A stretch of 64,000 nt of DNA from Filimonas zeae (lineage in GTDB: Bacteria; Bacteroidota; Bacteroidia; Chitinophagales; Chitinophagaceae). The notes below the pieces were generated by a model. The model was given only the letters and a program-made list of their open reading frames with translations. It made no database searches and was not told the DNA's origin. The stretch lies in NCBI RefSeq assembly GCF_014641615.1, contig NZ_BMIB01000005.1, positions 324,150-388,149 on the forward strand, written 5' to 3'. The translations under genes and the position numbers were made by a program. Positions 36,844 through 46,661 of the stretch are shown piece after piece (the stretch's first letter is position 1; each line of letters starts with the position of its first letter).

Positions 36844-39116
36844 CCAATGGCCAGGTTATATACCCAGTCGCTGGCAAATAGCTTCAGGTCTTTAACCACC
36901 CAACGCTCACCGTCAGGCAACCAGGGTTTACGTAACGGGAAAGCCACATCAAAACGAAGTATCAGAATGCTGATATCAAACCGCAGGCCTACACCGGAAC
37001 CAACCGCTATCTGCTGCAGAAAATCTTTGGTAAAAACAGAACCCGGCCGCGCAACATCAGTTTTGCGGGTCCAAACGTTACCAGCATCTATAAAAATGGC
37101 CCCCCGTACTATCGAAAACAGCTTCGCCCGCAATTCAGCATTCATTTCCAGTTTTACATCCCCGGGCTGATCAGGCAAAAAATTGTTAGTTTGTCTGTCT
37201 CCTCCATAATAGGTACCTGGTCCTATCGACCGGGAGCGGAAAGCACGGATATCATTTACGCCACCTGCAAAAAATTGCTTGATAAACGGCAACGTAGTAC
37301 TGTTACCGTAAGCAAACCCAACACCGCCATATATACGCGACACAAACTGAGTAAACCGTCCCAGCGACAGGTAGTGACGAAAATCAGCTTCCAGCTTGGT
37401 GTATTGCGAAAAAGGGGTATTAAATATCAGCTTCTCTTTCCCTTCCGTTACGCGGGCACCAGTAGCCAGTCCCAGCAGGTTGCCCGACAAATCAATATTT
37501 CCGTTAAAGTAAAAATTGTTGCGTTTACGGTTGGGGTTTATCTGTGTATTCAGGTTAAAATTATAGTTGGTGCCAATAATAAACTGCCGTTCTATACTTC
37601 TGGCCAGCGTAATATTTTCATCCAGTTGCTTTTGGAAGGTGTCTGTAATATTGGTAGGCTGTACATAATTAATCGAAACAAGGTTTAATGTATGCTCCTT
37701 CTGCGCACTCTCTTTCCAGATATACCCGAAAGTGGCTTTGGAAGAAGTAAGTGTATACTGGTTACTACGGTTATAAATTTCATAACCAAGCTCCATTTTA
37801 GTTTTTGGTACAAAGCCACTGTTGGTATTAAAGCGGAATGGTGCAATTATACGCGGAACAGACAAGCTTACAGTGGCACCTACACGCCTGGTAGCTATAT
37901 TCCCCTGGCCGGAAATCTGTTGTTCTAAACCGGCATAAGCCGTGGCAACAAACAACTCCGCGCCTTTAAACAGGTTCCGGTGCCGCCAGTTTACTGAAAC
38001 CTCTCCACCATTGGCGTTATTGGATTTGGTAAGGGCCGACGCTTCAAAACGGATTGATTTTTTCTCCGTTGGTGTAAGGTAATAATTAACATTCAGCAGC
38101 GGCTGCGAACTGTTAGGCACCTCACGAAACCGCGCTTTTACAAACTTAAATACGCCCAGTGTTGTCAACCGGTTAAGAGAAAGATTATGCGCTTCCCGGT
38201 TGTATAAATCACCGGAATCAAACACCAGCGTACGGCTGAATATCTTAGGATTAAACTGATGTTTGGGATCAACAATAGTATATCCATCAAGTTTTGTTAT
38301 TCCCTGTGAGCGCATTAAAGTATCGCGCGCCTCATAATCTGCATATACCACTACTTTATTAATGCGATAAGGCTTCCGCGCCTGCGGCGGCGTTTCCTTC
38401 TTTACCTGCATATCTATATCCACCTTATTGTCTCCTACTGTAGAATCTGCTTTCGCCAGCAAATAATCATCACTGAAATAGTAAAATCCTCTTTGCTTCA
38501 GACGGTCGTCAATACGGGTGCGCTCTTCCTTTATCATATCCAGATCATAAGCTCTGCCCGCACGTAAACGCGAGCGCCGTGTAACCAACGCAACCGCTTT
38601 TCCCAGATCGCTGGAATCTGCAGGAAACTGCACTTTCCCGTAGGTATACTGCCTGCCAACAGTAGCTGTATAGATTACAGAAACACGCTTATTTTTCACA
38701 GAAGTATCAAACACCACTGTATCCCCAAAAAAGCCACGGTTTTCTAAACGGTTCTGTAATATAGACCGGTTCTTTTCCATGGATGATAATGATGCCAGTA
38801 CCGGCGGCTCACCAAACTTATATTTCAGCCAGTAACGAAGCCCCTTTCCCGTAGGGTTACCAGCAATATTATATGCCCACAGTTTTACTTTCAGCCCCAG
38901 TATACTGGAATTAGGTTTGGGGCGCAACAAATCAGACAACTCACCACGCAGCGCTTTCTTCTCCGGTACTTTTTCCGTTGATTCTATTTTCACATCCGCA
39001 CCGGTATATAACTGCTGGTTACCCTTCAGATATTTGGTATTATTACAGGCGCAGGCAAGCACCAGCGTAATCAGTATACATATAAGGGTAACAGCATTTC
39101 TCATCCTCTCTGTCAT
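36831..39116 (-). CDS. tamL: TamA-like Omp85 outer-membrane lipoprotein (TamL)
   Basis: A 761-residue Omp85 protein. The N-terminus is a lipoprotein-type signal (CILITLVLACACNN, candidate lipidated Cys22 or Cys24). POTRA-like domains follow, and then a C-terminal Omp85 barrel with late motifs FFAGGVNDIRAFRSRSIGPG and GSGVGLRFDISILILRFDVAFPL. TamA-type lipoproteins paired with TamB in Bacteroidota have been called TamL. With TamB it would move lipids or outer-membrane proteins across the envelope. The gene starts 4 bp after tamB stops. An in-frame ATG at 39104 is an alternative start. Confidence 0.88.
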   Translation of the reverse strand: MTERMRNAVTLICILITLVLACACNNTKYLKGNQQLYTGADVKIESTEKVPEKKALRGELSDLLRPKPNSSILGLKVKLWAYNIAGNPTGKGLRYWLKYKFGEPPVLASLSSMEKNRSILQNRLENRGFFGDTVVFDTSVKNKRVSVIYTATVGRQYTYGKVQFPADSSDLGKAVALVTRRSRLRAGRAYDLDMIKEERTRIDDRLKQRGFYYFSDDYLLAKADSTVGDNKVDIDMQVKKETPPQARKPYRINKVVVYADYEARDTLMRSQGITKLDGYTIVDPKHQFNPKIFSRTLVFDSGDLYNREAHNLSLNRLTTLGVFKFVKARFREVPNSSQPLLNVNYYLTPTEKKSIRFEASALTKSNNANGGEVSVNWRHRNLFKGAELFVATAYAGLEQQISGQGNIATRRVGATVSLSVPRIIAPFRFNTNSGFVPKTKMELGYEIYNRSNQYTLTSSKATFGYIWKESAQKEHTLNLVSINYVQPTNITDTFQKQLDENITLARSIERQFIIGTNYNFNLNTQINPNRKRNNFYFNGNIDLSGNLLGLATGARVTEGKEKLIFNTPFSQYTKLEADFRHYLSLGRFTQFVSRIYGGVGFAYGNSTTLPFIKQFFAGGVNDIRAFRSRSIGPGTYYGGDRQTNNFLPDQPGDVKLEMNAELRAKLFSIVRGAIFIDAGNVWTRKTDVARPGSVFTKDFLQQIAVGSGVGLRFDISILILRFDVAFPLRKPWLPDGERWVVKDLKLFASDWVYNLAIGYPF

Positions 39117-39120
39117 TTAA

Positions 39121-42100
39121 CTATTGTTGCGGACCGGAGTTGTTGCCACCTCCGGAATTGCTGGTGTTGTTGTTCTTCTTATTATTATTGTTGTTCCTGT
39201 TGCGGTCATCCATATTGTTGTTAATACGGCGTATTCTTTTTCGCTGCTCACGGCGCTCTTTACGGCCTGTAAACAACTCTTTAAACTGGTTATAGTCGTA
39301 GGTAAGAATAAAGCTTAATCCGGTTTCCACCACTTGCCCTTCTACTACAGCCTCGTACTGGTTTTTGCGGTAAGCCCGCAGCATGTACCTGCCATCCTTA
39401 CTCAGTTGATAATCTACAGACAAATCACCAGCTATGTTAGAGGTTTCTCTGTTCGCATTAGCCGGCCCCTCCAGTTCAAAGTTGCTGCCTACATTTACAC
39501 GAAGCCGGTCGTTCAGCAGCTTTTTAGATACGCCTACATTCAACTCGGTACGGTCCTGCTCGGTACCTGTAGTGTAATCCTGATCAGAATTCAGATCAAA
39601 GGTCAGATCCACCCCCTTAATCAGGCTGCCCGTTAAACGGTTCAGCTGATCAGTCAGTATTTTACTGGCACTTTGCTTCGCCATCTGAGCTGCCGTAGTA
39701 CTTCCTGCATCACTCTGTAAAGGATCTTCCTGCACAAACCGGTTCAATAACAGCACAGCAAATACCTGCTTGTTCAGTTCAGACGGGTCGTTCCGCATTT
39801 GTTGCAGTTTGGCATCTACCTCCGGCCATTGCGACAACTCTGCATCCGGCAACACTATATCAAAAGAAATCTCCGGCTTCAGCAACTCCCCTTTCATCTT
39901 CAGTAATACCTGAAAAGGCAGCTTTTCTTTAAAACGGTTCATCTCTGTCTGCTCCCGGTTAGATAATTGTGATGCCACCAGATCTATAGGCGGGGTATTG
40001 GTATAATACGCTGCGGTAATATCTACCTGTGCCGAAGTAGGATCTCCGGTCCATATAATCGTACTTCCCCGCTGTATATCAAACTTACGTTTCAACACAC
40101 TCAACGATAGCTGATAAGAGCCTTCCCCCAGTTCGTAACTACCCGTAAGATTCAGTTTTCCGCTCTCGTCAATGCCGCCTGCCAGGTCTGCACGGCCCTT
40201 AATAGTCAGCGCATCTCCATTGCGCTCGTCAATAACCATGGTAAAAACAGCAGCACTGTCGGTGGCAATATCCATATTCACATCCATTCCTTTCAGTGGC
40301 GTCTGGTCGCTTAGCGAGTCCAGCACAGAAGCGGTTACCAATGTATCTACAGGATGGTCTTTATCTACAAACTGCACCACTCCTTTACGATCTTCCAGCT
40401 CCGGATCAGTAGTAGGCAGCACAAATACAAAATTCGTTTCCTTATTCACCTTCAGGTTACCATTCACAGAAGGGGCTTCCGGTGTGCCACGCAGCTGTAT
40501 ATCTGTATCAATATTCAGCTTGCCGTAAAACAACCGGTCAGTACCCTGCGGCGCATTTACCACACGAAAATTGCGGGCACGCAAATTGGTTTCAAAACGG
40601 AAATCTTTCAGGTTATTGGTATAAATACCACCTGTTACTGTTGCCTTATTACCTGCCGAATCCGCAAGCGTAAATCTACTAAAGCTTACTCCCTTGTTAG
40701 AAATGGCTATCGTTTCATTTTTCAACAGCAAAGGCTCTCCCGTCATCATAGGTGTAATCTTTGCCTCTTCAAAACGGAGGTTACCATTTATCTGCGGCTG
40801 CTGCAAAGTGCCCGACATAGAAACATTGCCTTTCAGGCTGCCGCTGGCATCCTGCAACTGCCCCATACTAAAAGGCTTTATAGACGATAATGCCAGATTA
40901 TTTATGTCCAGCTTCAGATCCATACGGCTCTCGCCTGTATAATACATTCCTTTCAGCTGAACATCATTACCATGCCCTTCAATACGCACATCTGCATTAA
41001 AAGCATTGGCAGTTTCATTATCTACCTTTACCAGTATGTTTCCAACTGTATCCTTATTCCAGGTCAGATTTTTTACGGTAATATCAGAGGTAAAAACAGG
41101 ATTGGTAGTTATATTCTTTGCAACAGCATTCCCTTCTATAATACCATCCACATCCAGCGAATCACTTGCCACAAAATCCGTCAGCGTTTTTATGCGGAAG
41201 TTTTCAAACTTCACCTGTACAGGTGCATTTACGGTTTTCTCTGTACTGTTTACAGATAAGGATTGATTGTTATTACTGATGGTAAAATTGTTCACCAGCA
41301 CGCCCCCAGAATCATACTGAATAAAGTTATCAGCCGCCACCTGCCATTTATCCCGGTTAAGAATCAGACTGTCGGGAATCAATGAAGCCTCAATACCATC
41401 GGCAATCTGTGCTACATTAGCACCCAGCTTATAATAGTCTTTACCTGCTCCGTCTTTCAGAGAAACAGTAGCATTCAGCTGACTGCTATCCACAAAGCCA
41501 CGAACCGTTGGCTGAAACAACTGAAGATTACCATTACGTGCGCCCTGAGCACTGATATTATAACGCAATGTTTCTTCTGTGGCACTGTTTACATTTATGC
41601 CATTTACTACCCAGGTACCATACTGCAGCTTTGGTGCCTGCAGGTCTATATTTAATTTATTCTCCGTACTGTTAAAAGCCACATTACCCGCAATAGAATC
41701 CGTTCCTCTTAAAGCAGGCATCATTTGCAGTACAAGCGGAGTGGAGGGGCGCAGGTGCATATCCAATGTCCAGTTCTGCGCAGTAAAAGCAGTGTCTTTA
41801 AAGCCTGGTAAACGATAATAACGATTAATAGTGTGTTGTACCGCTGTAGCAACTTCTGTCAGCTTATACTGCCCCTGCAAGGTAACATCTGCCATTTCAG
41901 AGCGCAGTTCAATAATCTGGTCACCGCCTTCCTGCCTTGCATTTACGGCAACAGTATCAGGTCTGTAACGCTGTGTATTCTGCAATACATTCAAATCAAA
42001 AATAGCCAGTTTACCCGCCAGAGAGTCCGGATTGGTATTGGTAAAATCTGCACTTACCACACCGTGCATCTGTAATGTATCCTTTACTATATGCAAAGCA

Positions 42101-44220
42101 TTCAGGTCCAGCGTATCTAAACGCAGCATCAGCTGCACTTCCGGATATTGAGGTATTACGTTAGCAGTTGCCTGCAAACTAAACTCAATATTAGGGTCAC
42201 GCATTTCAGAATTGGCTTTTACCACTCCGTTTGCCACATCTGCGTTTAACAACAGATTACGGTAGGTATAGCCTTTTACATTTGCCTCTACCACTTTCAA
42301 ACGTGCAATGGTGTTCATTTTTTTATAATCAAAGCCACTGCCTTTCGCGCTCGCCGTAAGGGTAACCTTACCTACATTTTTTTCCTGCTTAGCCAGGTAG
42401 CCAACATCTATTTTATCCAGCGCTGCTTTTACATCGTACCACTTACCATTTCCCTTCATCACAGCCACTACGTTAATCCCACCACGCGTGGTTTTACCTT
42501 CCAGTGCTGCGTTAAAGTCTTTGGTAGTACCCTTAAAATTACCACGTAATGCCATGCTCTCCGGTATGCGTATATTATCCGGCATAGCCTTGCGTGGTAC
42601 AATACCGTTAATATCTGCTGCTGTAGTAGTAAAGCGTGCCAGCTTCAGATCGTAATATCCTTTTTCCACATCAGGCATCCCCTGTACCCTGCCCGATACC
42701 TGCACAGCAGTTTTACCCAGGCCGCTCGCCTCAAAATTGCCGATAGTAATATTGTTCACGGCCCCTTTGGCATTCGCTGTTACATGCAGCACATTATTGC
42801 GGAAGTTTTTTAACTGAGGCTCCAGTGCAGGCACCAGCGTTACTACGTCTGCTACCGCAATATGCGTATTGTTCAAATCCAGATCAAGTGTAACCGCACC
42901 CGGATTTTTTGTAAACGCTTCTGTAGAAGGATAGGTAGCCGTAAGCTCATTATGAATTTCAGAAGCATTGGTTTTCATCACCAGTCCTTTAATAACCGCC
43001 TGCTTCGCATTATAATCTATATTGGCCTTTAGTTGCTTTAATACAAACCCGCTCTTCTCTTGCATAGCCACCTGCCGCACATCTGCCTTATACCCTTCAG
43101 AAGAAGCCAGAATATCGCCGGCATCTACCGTTAGCTGGTTAATCAGAATATGTCCATAGTCCATTCCCTTCTTTAAGGCAGGGCTGTTATCATCATCGTA
43201 TTGAATACTATTATTCACCAGCCCCAGATCTTTCAGCTCCAGCCGCCAGGGTACTGCCATTGTAGTATCATCTTCACCAGGCTGCTGCAAAGTTTGTTCA
43301 CCTTTTACAACAGGGGTAGTTTTGCCCATATGTACCACAATCCTGGAATCATTTAATTCAAACTGACGCAAACGCATCCACAGCTTTTCCAGATCCAGAC
43401 TTTCTGTAACTACATTCATACGGCCCAGGTCAAGCGAGGCTGCCAGTGCATTCACCTCATTGGTATACCCCGCCTTTATCTGTTGCAGGGCAATCTTATC
43501 CAGCTTTAACGTAATAGGTTGTGAAGCTGCTGTATCAGCAACGCTTTCCGGTAACGGATTTATTATCACCAATGGTTTGTATTGACGCACCTGTGCATCT
43601 ACATGGTCCAGTGATATTTCAGGAATGGAAAAAATAAATTTATCAGGATCGAAGGTGGTGATCTCTGTATGAAAATTACCCAGCGCAAAACGGGCATCAT
43701 TGCCCGTTACATCATCATGAAAAGTACCACGTATTCTTTTCAGTACAATATCGCCCAGCTTAAACTTCATAGTGCTGGCGCTGGTATCAGCAGGTTCTTT
43801 CTTCTGCTCGCCTGCAAAGGCTTTGATAATATAGTCAAAGTTAAAAACCGTATCCGGCTTCAAACGATATATATTGGCGGTAATACCATTCAGTTCCAGA
43901 TAACTCAGCTCCACTTCACTGCGTAACAACCGCAGCATAGATATGTCTACGCGTATGGTATCGCCAGCCAGCAGCGTATCTTTCCGCTGGTCTTCAAAGT
44001 AAATCTTCTCCAGTACAATCCTCTTAGGAAAATTAATATCCAGGCGCCCGATAGCAACCTTTGTTTTCAGTTTCTTTTCTAAAAAAGCAACTACCTTGTT
44101 TTTGGCAAACTGCTGCACCGCAGGCACCTGGATTAAAATCAATACCAGTACTACCAGAAACACAACAGTTCCTAGCAGCCACAATAGTATTTTAAATGAT
44201 GTACGTAAGATTTTTTTCAC
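39121..44220 (-). CDS. tamB: TamB/YtfN-family translocation and assembly protein
   Basis: A 1699-residue AsmA/TamB-type protein: one N-terminal transmembrane helix (about residues 8-31, ILLWLLGTVVFLVVLVLILI), then a very long beta-rich periplasmic chain expected to form a lipid-carrying groove. The C-terminal DUF490/TamB domain is seen around LKGMDVNMDIATDSAAVF, KLNLTGSYELGEGSYQLSL and LSQWPEVDAKLQQMRN. The tail is Asn/Arg-rich low complexity. The start is GTG at 44220, overlapping the TGA of the 49-residue gene upstream by 4 bp, a translational-coupling arrangement. tamL follows after 4 bp. Confidence 0.93.
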   Translation of the reverse strand: MKKILRTSFKILLWLLGTVVFLVVLVLILIQVPAVQQFAKNKVVAFLEKKLKTKVAIGRLDINFPKRIVLEKIYFEDQRKDTLLAGDTIRVDISMLRLLRSEVELSYLELNGITANIYRLKPDTVFNFDYIIKAFAGEQKKEPADTSASTMKFKLGDIVLKRIRGTFHDDVTGNDARFALGNFHTEITTFDPDKFIFSIPEISLDHVDAQVRQYKPLVIINPLPESVADTAASQPITLKLDKIALQQIKAGYTNEVNALAASLDLGRMNVVTESLDLEKLWMRLRQFELNDSRIVVHMGKTTPVVKGEQTLQQPGEDDTTMAVPWRLELKDLGLVNNSIQYDDDNSPALKKGMDYGHILINQLTVDAGDILASSEGYKADVRQVAMQEKSGFVLKQLKANIDYNAKQAVIKGLVMKTNASEIHNELTATYPSTEAFTKNPGAVTLDLDLNNTHIAVADVVTLVPALEPQLKNFRNNVLHVTANAKGAVNNITIGNFEASGLGKTAVQVSGRVQGMPDVEKGYYDLKLARFTTTAADINGIVPRKAMPDNIRIPESMALRGNFKGTTKDFNAALEGKTTRGGINVVAVMKGNGKWYDVKAALDKIDVGYLAKQEKNVGKVTLTASAKGSGFDYKKMNTIARLKVVEANVKGYTYRNLLLNADVANGVVKANSEMRDPNIEFSLQATANVIPQYPEVQLMLRLDTLDLNALHIVKDTLQMHGVVSADFTNTNPDSLAGKLAIFDLNVLQNTQRYRPDTVAVNARQEGGDQIIELRSEMADVTLQGQYKLTEVATAVQHTINRYYRLPGFKDTAFTAQNWTLDMHLRPSTPLVLQMMPALRGTDSIAGNVAFNSTENKLNIDLQAPKLQYGTWVVNGINVNSATEETLRYNISAQGARNGNLQLFQPTVRGFVDSSQLNATVSLKDGAGKDYYKLGANVAQIADGIEASLIPDSLILNRDKWQVAADNFIQYDSGGVLVNNFTISNNNQSLSVNSTEKTVNAPVQVKFENFRIKTLTDFVASDSLDVDGIIEGNAVAKNITTNPVFTSDITVKNLTWNKDTVGNILVKVDNETANAFNADVRIEGHGNDVQLKGMYYTGESRMDLKLDINNLALSSIKPFSMGQLQDASGSLKGNVSMSGTLQQPQINGNLRFEEAKITPMMTGEPLLLKNETIAISNKGVSFSRFTLADSAGNKATVTGGIYTNNLKDFRFETNLRARNFRVVNAPQGTDRLFYGKLNIDTDIQLRGTPEAPSVNGNLKVNKETNFVFVLPTTDPELEDRKGVVQFVDKDHPVDTLVTASVLDSLSDQTPLKGMDVNMDIATDSAAVFTMVIDERNGDALTIKGRADLAGGIDESGKLNLTGSYELGEGSYQLSLSVLKRKFDIQRGSTIIWTGDPTSAQVDITAAYYTNTPPIDLVASQLSNREQTEMNRFKEKLPFQVLLKMKGELLKPEISFDIVLPDAELSQWPEVDAKLQQMRNDPSELNKQVFAVLLLNRFVQEDPLQSDAGSTTAAQMAKQSASKILTDQLNRLTGSLIKGVDLTFDLNSDQDYTTGTEQDRTELNVGVSKKLLNDRLRVNVGSNFELEGPANANRETSNIAGDLSVDYQLSKDGRYMLRAYRKNQYEAVVEGQVVETGLSFILTYDYNQFKELFTGRKERREQRKRIRRINNNMDDRNRNNNNNKKNNNTSNSGGGNNSGPQQ

Positions 44221-44366
44221 CTACTCCCGCCTATTACTTGTAACAATAATGAAATAATGGCCAGTACCAGTAACACGTGAATTAATCCGGTTGCTGAATA
44301 CACAAATACGCCGAGTAACCAGCCAATGATTAAAATCACGGCTATCAGATAAAGAATGCTTCTCAT
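44217..44366 (-). CDS. 49-residue Lmo0937-like membrane protein
   Basis: A very short gene: ATG at 44366, TGA at 44217-44219. The product begins MRSILYLIAVILIIGWLLG and continues VFVYSATGLIHVLLVLAII before ending LLQVIGGSR. Two hydrophobic helices joined by a Tyr-Ser/Gly turn match the Lmo0937 family (DUF5670), small membrane proteins of unknown role. The stop codon overlaps the tamB GTG (GTGA), and the gene lies in the same direction as the envelope genes on both sides, so it should be translated with tamB. Confidence 0.82.
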   Translation of the reverse strand: MRSILYLIAVILIIGWLLGVFVYSATGLIHVLLVLAIISLLLQVIGGSR

Positions 44367-44403
44367 ACAGGTTAAAATTTATGATGGATTAAAAAAATAC
44401 AAT

Positions 44404-44766
44404 CTAGTCAGACTTTTTCTTTTTCACCAGTCCTGTTAAGCCGCGCAAAGCAGCAATCAGGCCCAGATGTTTGGCGTTAGCCAGTAAAAAGCCTTTCCAG
44501 TCTGTAGGGTTCACTTTCTTGTCCTTTGCACCAGCAAAAAGTGATATAGCAGACTTCAATATCGTCCACGTTTTACCAGCTACCTGATTCCGGAGAAAGA
44601 AAGGAATCACACTACCCAGCGTTGCCTTTATCGTTTCCTGTGGTAAACGGTCCCATCTGGCCTTCAAATCCTTTTCGTGTAGCTTTATCCTGGTGTTTAC
44701 CTGTTGTATCTCCTTCTGCAAATCAGCCAGATTATTAATATGCCCCAGTTGACGTTTCTTATTCAT
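44404..44766 (-). CDS. hypothetical protein, holin-operon associated
   Basis: A 120-residue basic protein with no domain I recognise. It has a helical N-terminal half with coiled-coil character (NNLADLQKEIQQVNTRIKLHEKDL), then RWDRLPQETIKATLGSVIPFFLRN, a weakly hydrophobic middle, and a Lys-rich end (GLVKKKKSD). The ATG at 44766 overlaps the end of the upstream gene by 8 bp. A frame extends to 44823 but would overlap that gene more. Such a protein downstream of a holin-family gene and a YtxH gene is a recurrent Bacteroidota arrangement. Confidence 0.75.
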   Translation of the reverse strand: MNKKRQLGHINNLADLQKEIQQVNTRIKLHEKDLKARWDRLPQETIKATLGSVIPFFLRNQVAGKTWTILKSAISLFAGAKDKKVNPTDWKGFLLANAKHLGLIAALRGLTGLVKKKKSD

Positions 44767-45157
44767 GGCTGGCGCTTGTAGGGTTAGTACTGACATTTTC
44801 TTCCTCCTCATCTTTGTCTTCAAACAATATATTGATAACCGTATTGGTAATCATACGCTCCAGCACACTCTTCCGTAAAGCAATCAGGGTTACCAGAATA
44901 ATAATGTAAATGGCAGATACTATGCCAAAGCCAAGGAACATACTGCCGGTTAACTCTGCAAAATAGTAGCCGGCCATAATGCTCAGAAACAGAAATATGA
45001 AAAATATCAGTACAGCCACTACCAGCACAGCAAACATTACTGCTACCAGTTTAGATATCTTTTCAACTGTTTTAAGCTTTAACAACAATAACCGGTCCTG
45101 TACGTATTGTTCAATCTTTTGACCAGATTCTTTGAAGAATTGTTCCTGTGTTTCCAT
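44759..45157 (-). CDS. phage-holin-family (Actino_Holin-E/DUF1469-like) membrane protein
   Basis: A 132-residue protein: an amphipathic helical start (FFKESGQKIEQYVQDRLLLLKLK), then two long transmembrane helices (about 40-66 and 74-97) joined by a short loop (FAELTGSMFLG), and an acidic tail. This is the layout of the putative superfamily III holin-like proteins (often linked to envelope stress, not phage lysis). No other phage gene is near. It is 57 bp downstream of the YtxH gene and overlaps the next gene. Confidence 0.78.
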   Translation of the reverse strand: METQEQFFKESGQKIEQYVQDRLLLLKLKTVEKISKLVAVMFAVLVVAVLIFFIFLFLSIMAGYYFAELTGSMFLGFGIVSAIYIIILVTLIALRKSVLERMITNTVINILFEDKDEEEENVSTNPTSASHE

Positions 45158-45215
45158 GGCAAAAATTATCGGGCCTGGTTATAAATAGGTTACGGAAAAT
45201 GTACGGGCTGATTAG

Positions 45216-45455
45216 TTATACGGCAGCTGCTTCTTTAGCCTGGTTGCCTAAATCCTGCATAAATTGCTTGCCTCTGGTTACCAGTTCACTTACTTCAGTA
45301 CCAATATCAGTCAGGTTTTCTTTGGCTTCATCAGCAATATCACGCACATCTTCCAGAATTTCCTTGCCCTTATCACTGTTCAGGAACATGGTGATTAAAG
45401 CGCCTGCTGCTGCACCTAATACAATACCCGCTAAAAATTTTTGATTGCTTGTCAT
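45216..45455 (-). CDS. YtxH domain-containing protein
   Basis: A 79-residue protein with one N-terminal glycine-rich hydrophobic helix (LAGIVLGAAAGALITMFL), then SDKGKEILEDVRDIADEAKENL, the DUF883/YtxH-like amphipathic helix. In many bacteria YtxH genes belong to general stress regulons. It is the first gene of the minus-strand envelope operon, 84 bp from the divergent permease gene, and a perfect 8-bp dyad lies between the two. Confidence 0.85.
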   Translation of the reverse strand: MTSNQKFLAGIVLGAAAGALITMFLNSDKGKEILEDVRDIADEAKENLTDIGTEVSELVTRGKQFMQDLGNQAKEAAAV

Positions 45456-45501
45456 AGTGTTGTGTTTTTTGTATGTGGTAAATTGTTATTGTATTTCAAT
45501 G

Positions 45502-45520
45502 TGGTACAAGCATTGTACCA
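45502..45520. promoter_or_regulatory. Perfect dyad between divergent ytxH and permease genes
   Basis: TGGTACAA-GCA-TTGTACCA: 8-bp arms with 3-base centre, 47 bp from the YtxH ATG and 20 bp from the permease ATG. Its size and symmetry suit a dimeric repressor operator. The protein that would bind is unknown. Confidence 0.45.
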
Positions 45521-45539
45521 ATACTGTTAAAAACACCAA

Positions 45540-46661
45540 ATGGAAACACCCCGGGAACATAAAGTTAACCGATACTTTCTGCTCGCCTTTATTCTCGTAC
45601 TGGCCATTTTCCTGTTCTGGAACCTTAAACAGTTTTTTACTGCTTTTCTGGGCGCTATCATTATCTACGTGTTGGGCAAACCCTTTATGTGTAAGCTGAT
45701 TAAAAAACATAAATGGAACAAGAATGCCGCTATTGCCTTGGTATCAGCCGTATCATTTTTTATTATTTTACTGCCCATAGGGCTGCTTTCTACCCTGCTT
45801 TATAATAAGATCGCTTCCGTGGCAGAAAATCCCCAACCGTTAATTGATGCTGTTAAAAACCTGGATCAGCGTATTGAGCAAAAAGTCCATATCCGGCTCA
45901 TATCAGACAATACCCTGGAAAAAATACAGGCTGCAGCCACCGGTATTGTTACCACCATCCTTAACCAAGGCATGAACATCTTCTCCGAAGTACTCATGAT
46001 GTACTTTTTCCTTTACTTTATGTTCGACCGCGTAAACAGGCTGGAAGCCTCTCTTCTGTACTTTCTGCCTTTTCCTAACGATAAAATAAAAATGTTTGGA
46101 GATGAACTGGTAGCCCAGACATTCAGTAATTCCGTAGGTATCCCTTTTATCTGTATTGTTCAGGCGCTCCTGGCCTATGCGTGTTATTGGATAGGTGGCC
46201 TGCCTGAACCAGGGTTCTGGGCGGTTACCACAGGTTTTGCTTCCGTATTTCCTATTGTAGGTGCCAGTATTATATGGGCGCCGATAAGCATTTACTTCTT
46301 CGCCTCGGGGCATACCTGGCAAGGCTTCTTTACCATTGGCTGGGGCGTATTACTCATAGGCTTGTCAGATAACGTAGTACGTTTTATACTCGCCAAACGC
46401 ATGGCAGATGTGCATCCGGTAATTACCGTACTGGGGGTGATCATGGGCCTGAAACTGTTTGGTATTACGGGTTTAATTTTCGGTCCGCTCATCATCTCCT
46501 ATTTTGTGTTGCTGCTCAAAATCTATTATATAGAATTTCAAAAACCGGTAGCACTGCGCAAACCAAAGGTGAGGCAACTGATGCCTTCTTATTTCCAGCC
46601 ATTTTTAGGTAAAAGAAAGGCAGGAACTACTAATACAGGCCGCAAACCGCCTACACCATAA
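45540..46661 (+). CDS. AI-2E family transporter
   Basis: A 373-residue multi-pass protein of the AI-2E/PerM (UPF0118) family. It has an N-terminal helix pair, a soluble helical middle (about residues 95-140, VKNLDQRIEQKVHIRLISD), and the C-terminal helix cluster with the family motif (PIVGASIIWAPISIYF, then GWGVLLIGLSDNVVRFIL and GLIFGPLIISYF). Members are proposed exporters, some Na+/H+ antiporters; the substrate cannot be read from sequence. It is divergent from the YtxH-tamL operon. Its TAA forms the first bases of the terminator stem. Confidence 0.9.
   Translation: METPREHKVNRYFLLAFILVLAIFLFWNLKQFFTAFLGAIIIYVLGKPFMCKLIKKHKWNKNAAIALVSAVSFFIILLPIGLLSTLLYNKIASVAENPQPLIDAVKNLDQRIEQKVHIRLISDNTLEKIQAAATGIVTTILNQGMNIFSEVLMMYFFLYFMFDRVNRLEASLLYFLPFPNDKIKMFGDELVAQTFSNSVGIPFICIVQALLAYACYWIGGLPEPGFWAVTTGFASVFPIVGASIIWAPISIYFFASGHTWQGFFTIGWGVLLIGLSDNVVRFILAKRMADVHPVITVLGVIMGLKLFGITGLIFGPLIISYFVLLLKIYYIEFQKPVALRKPKVRQLMPSYFQPFLGKRKAGTTNTGRKPPTP

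Noticed and set aside
44759..45157. Holin-family gene as a sign of prophage
   Set aside because: No other phage gene is near, and the neighbours are YtxH and TamB; this family is common in non-phage envelope operons.
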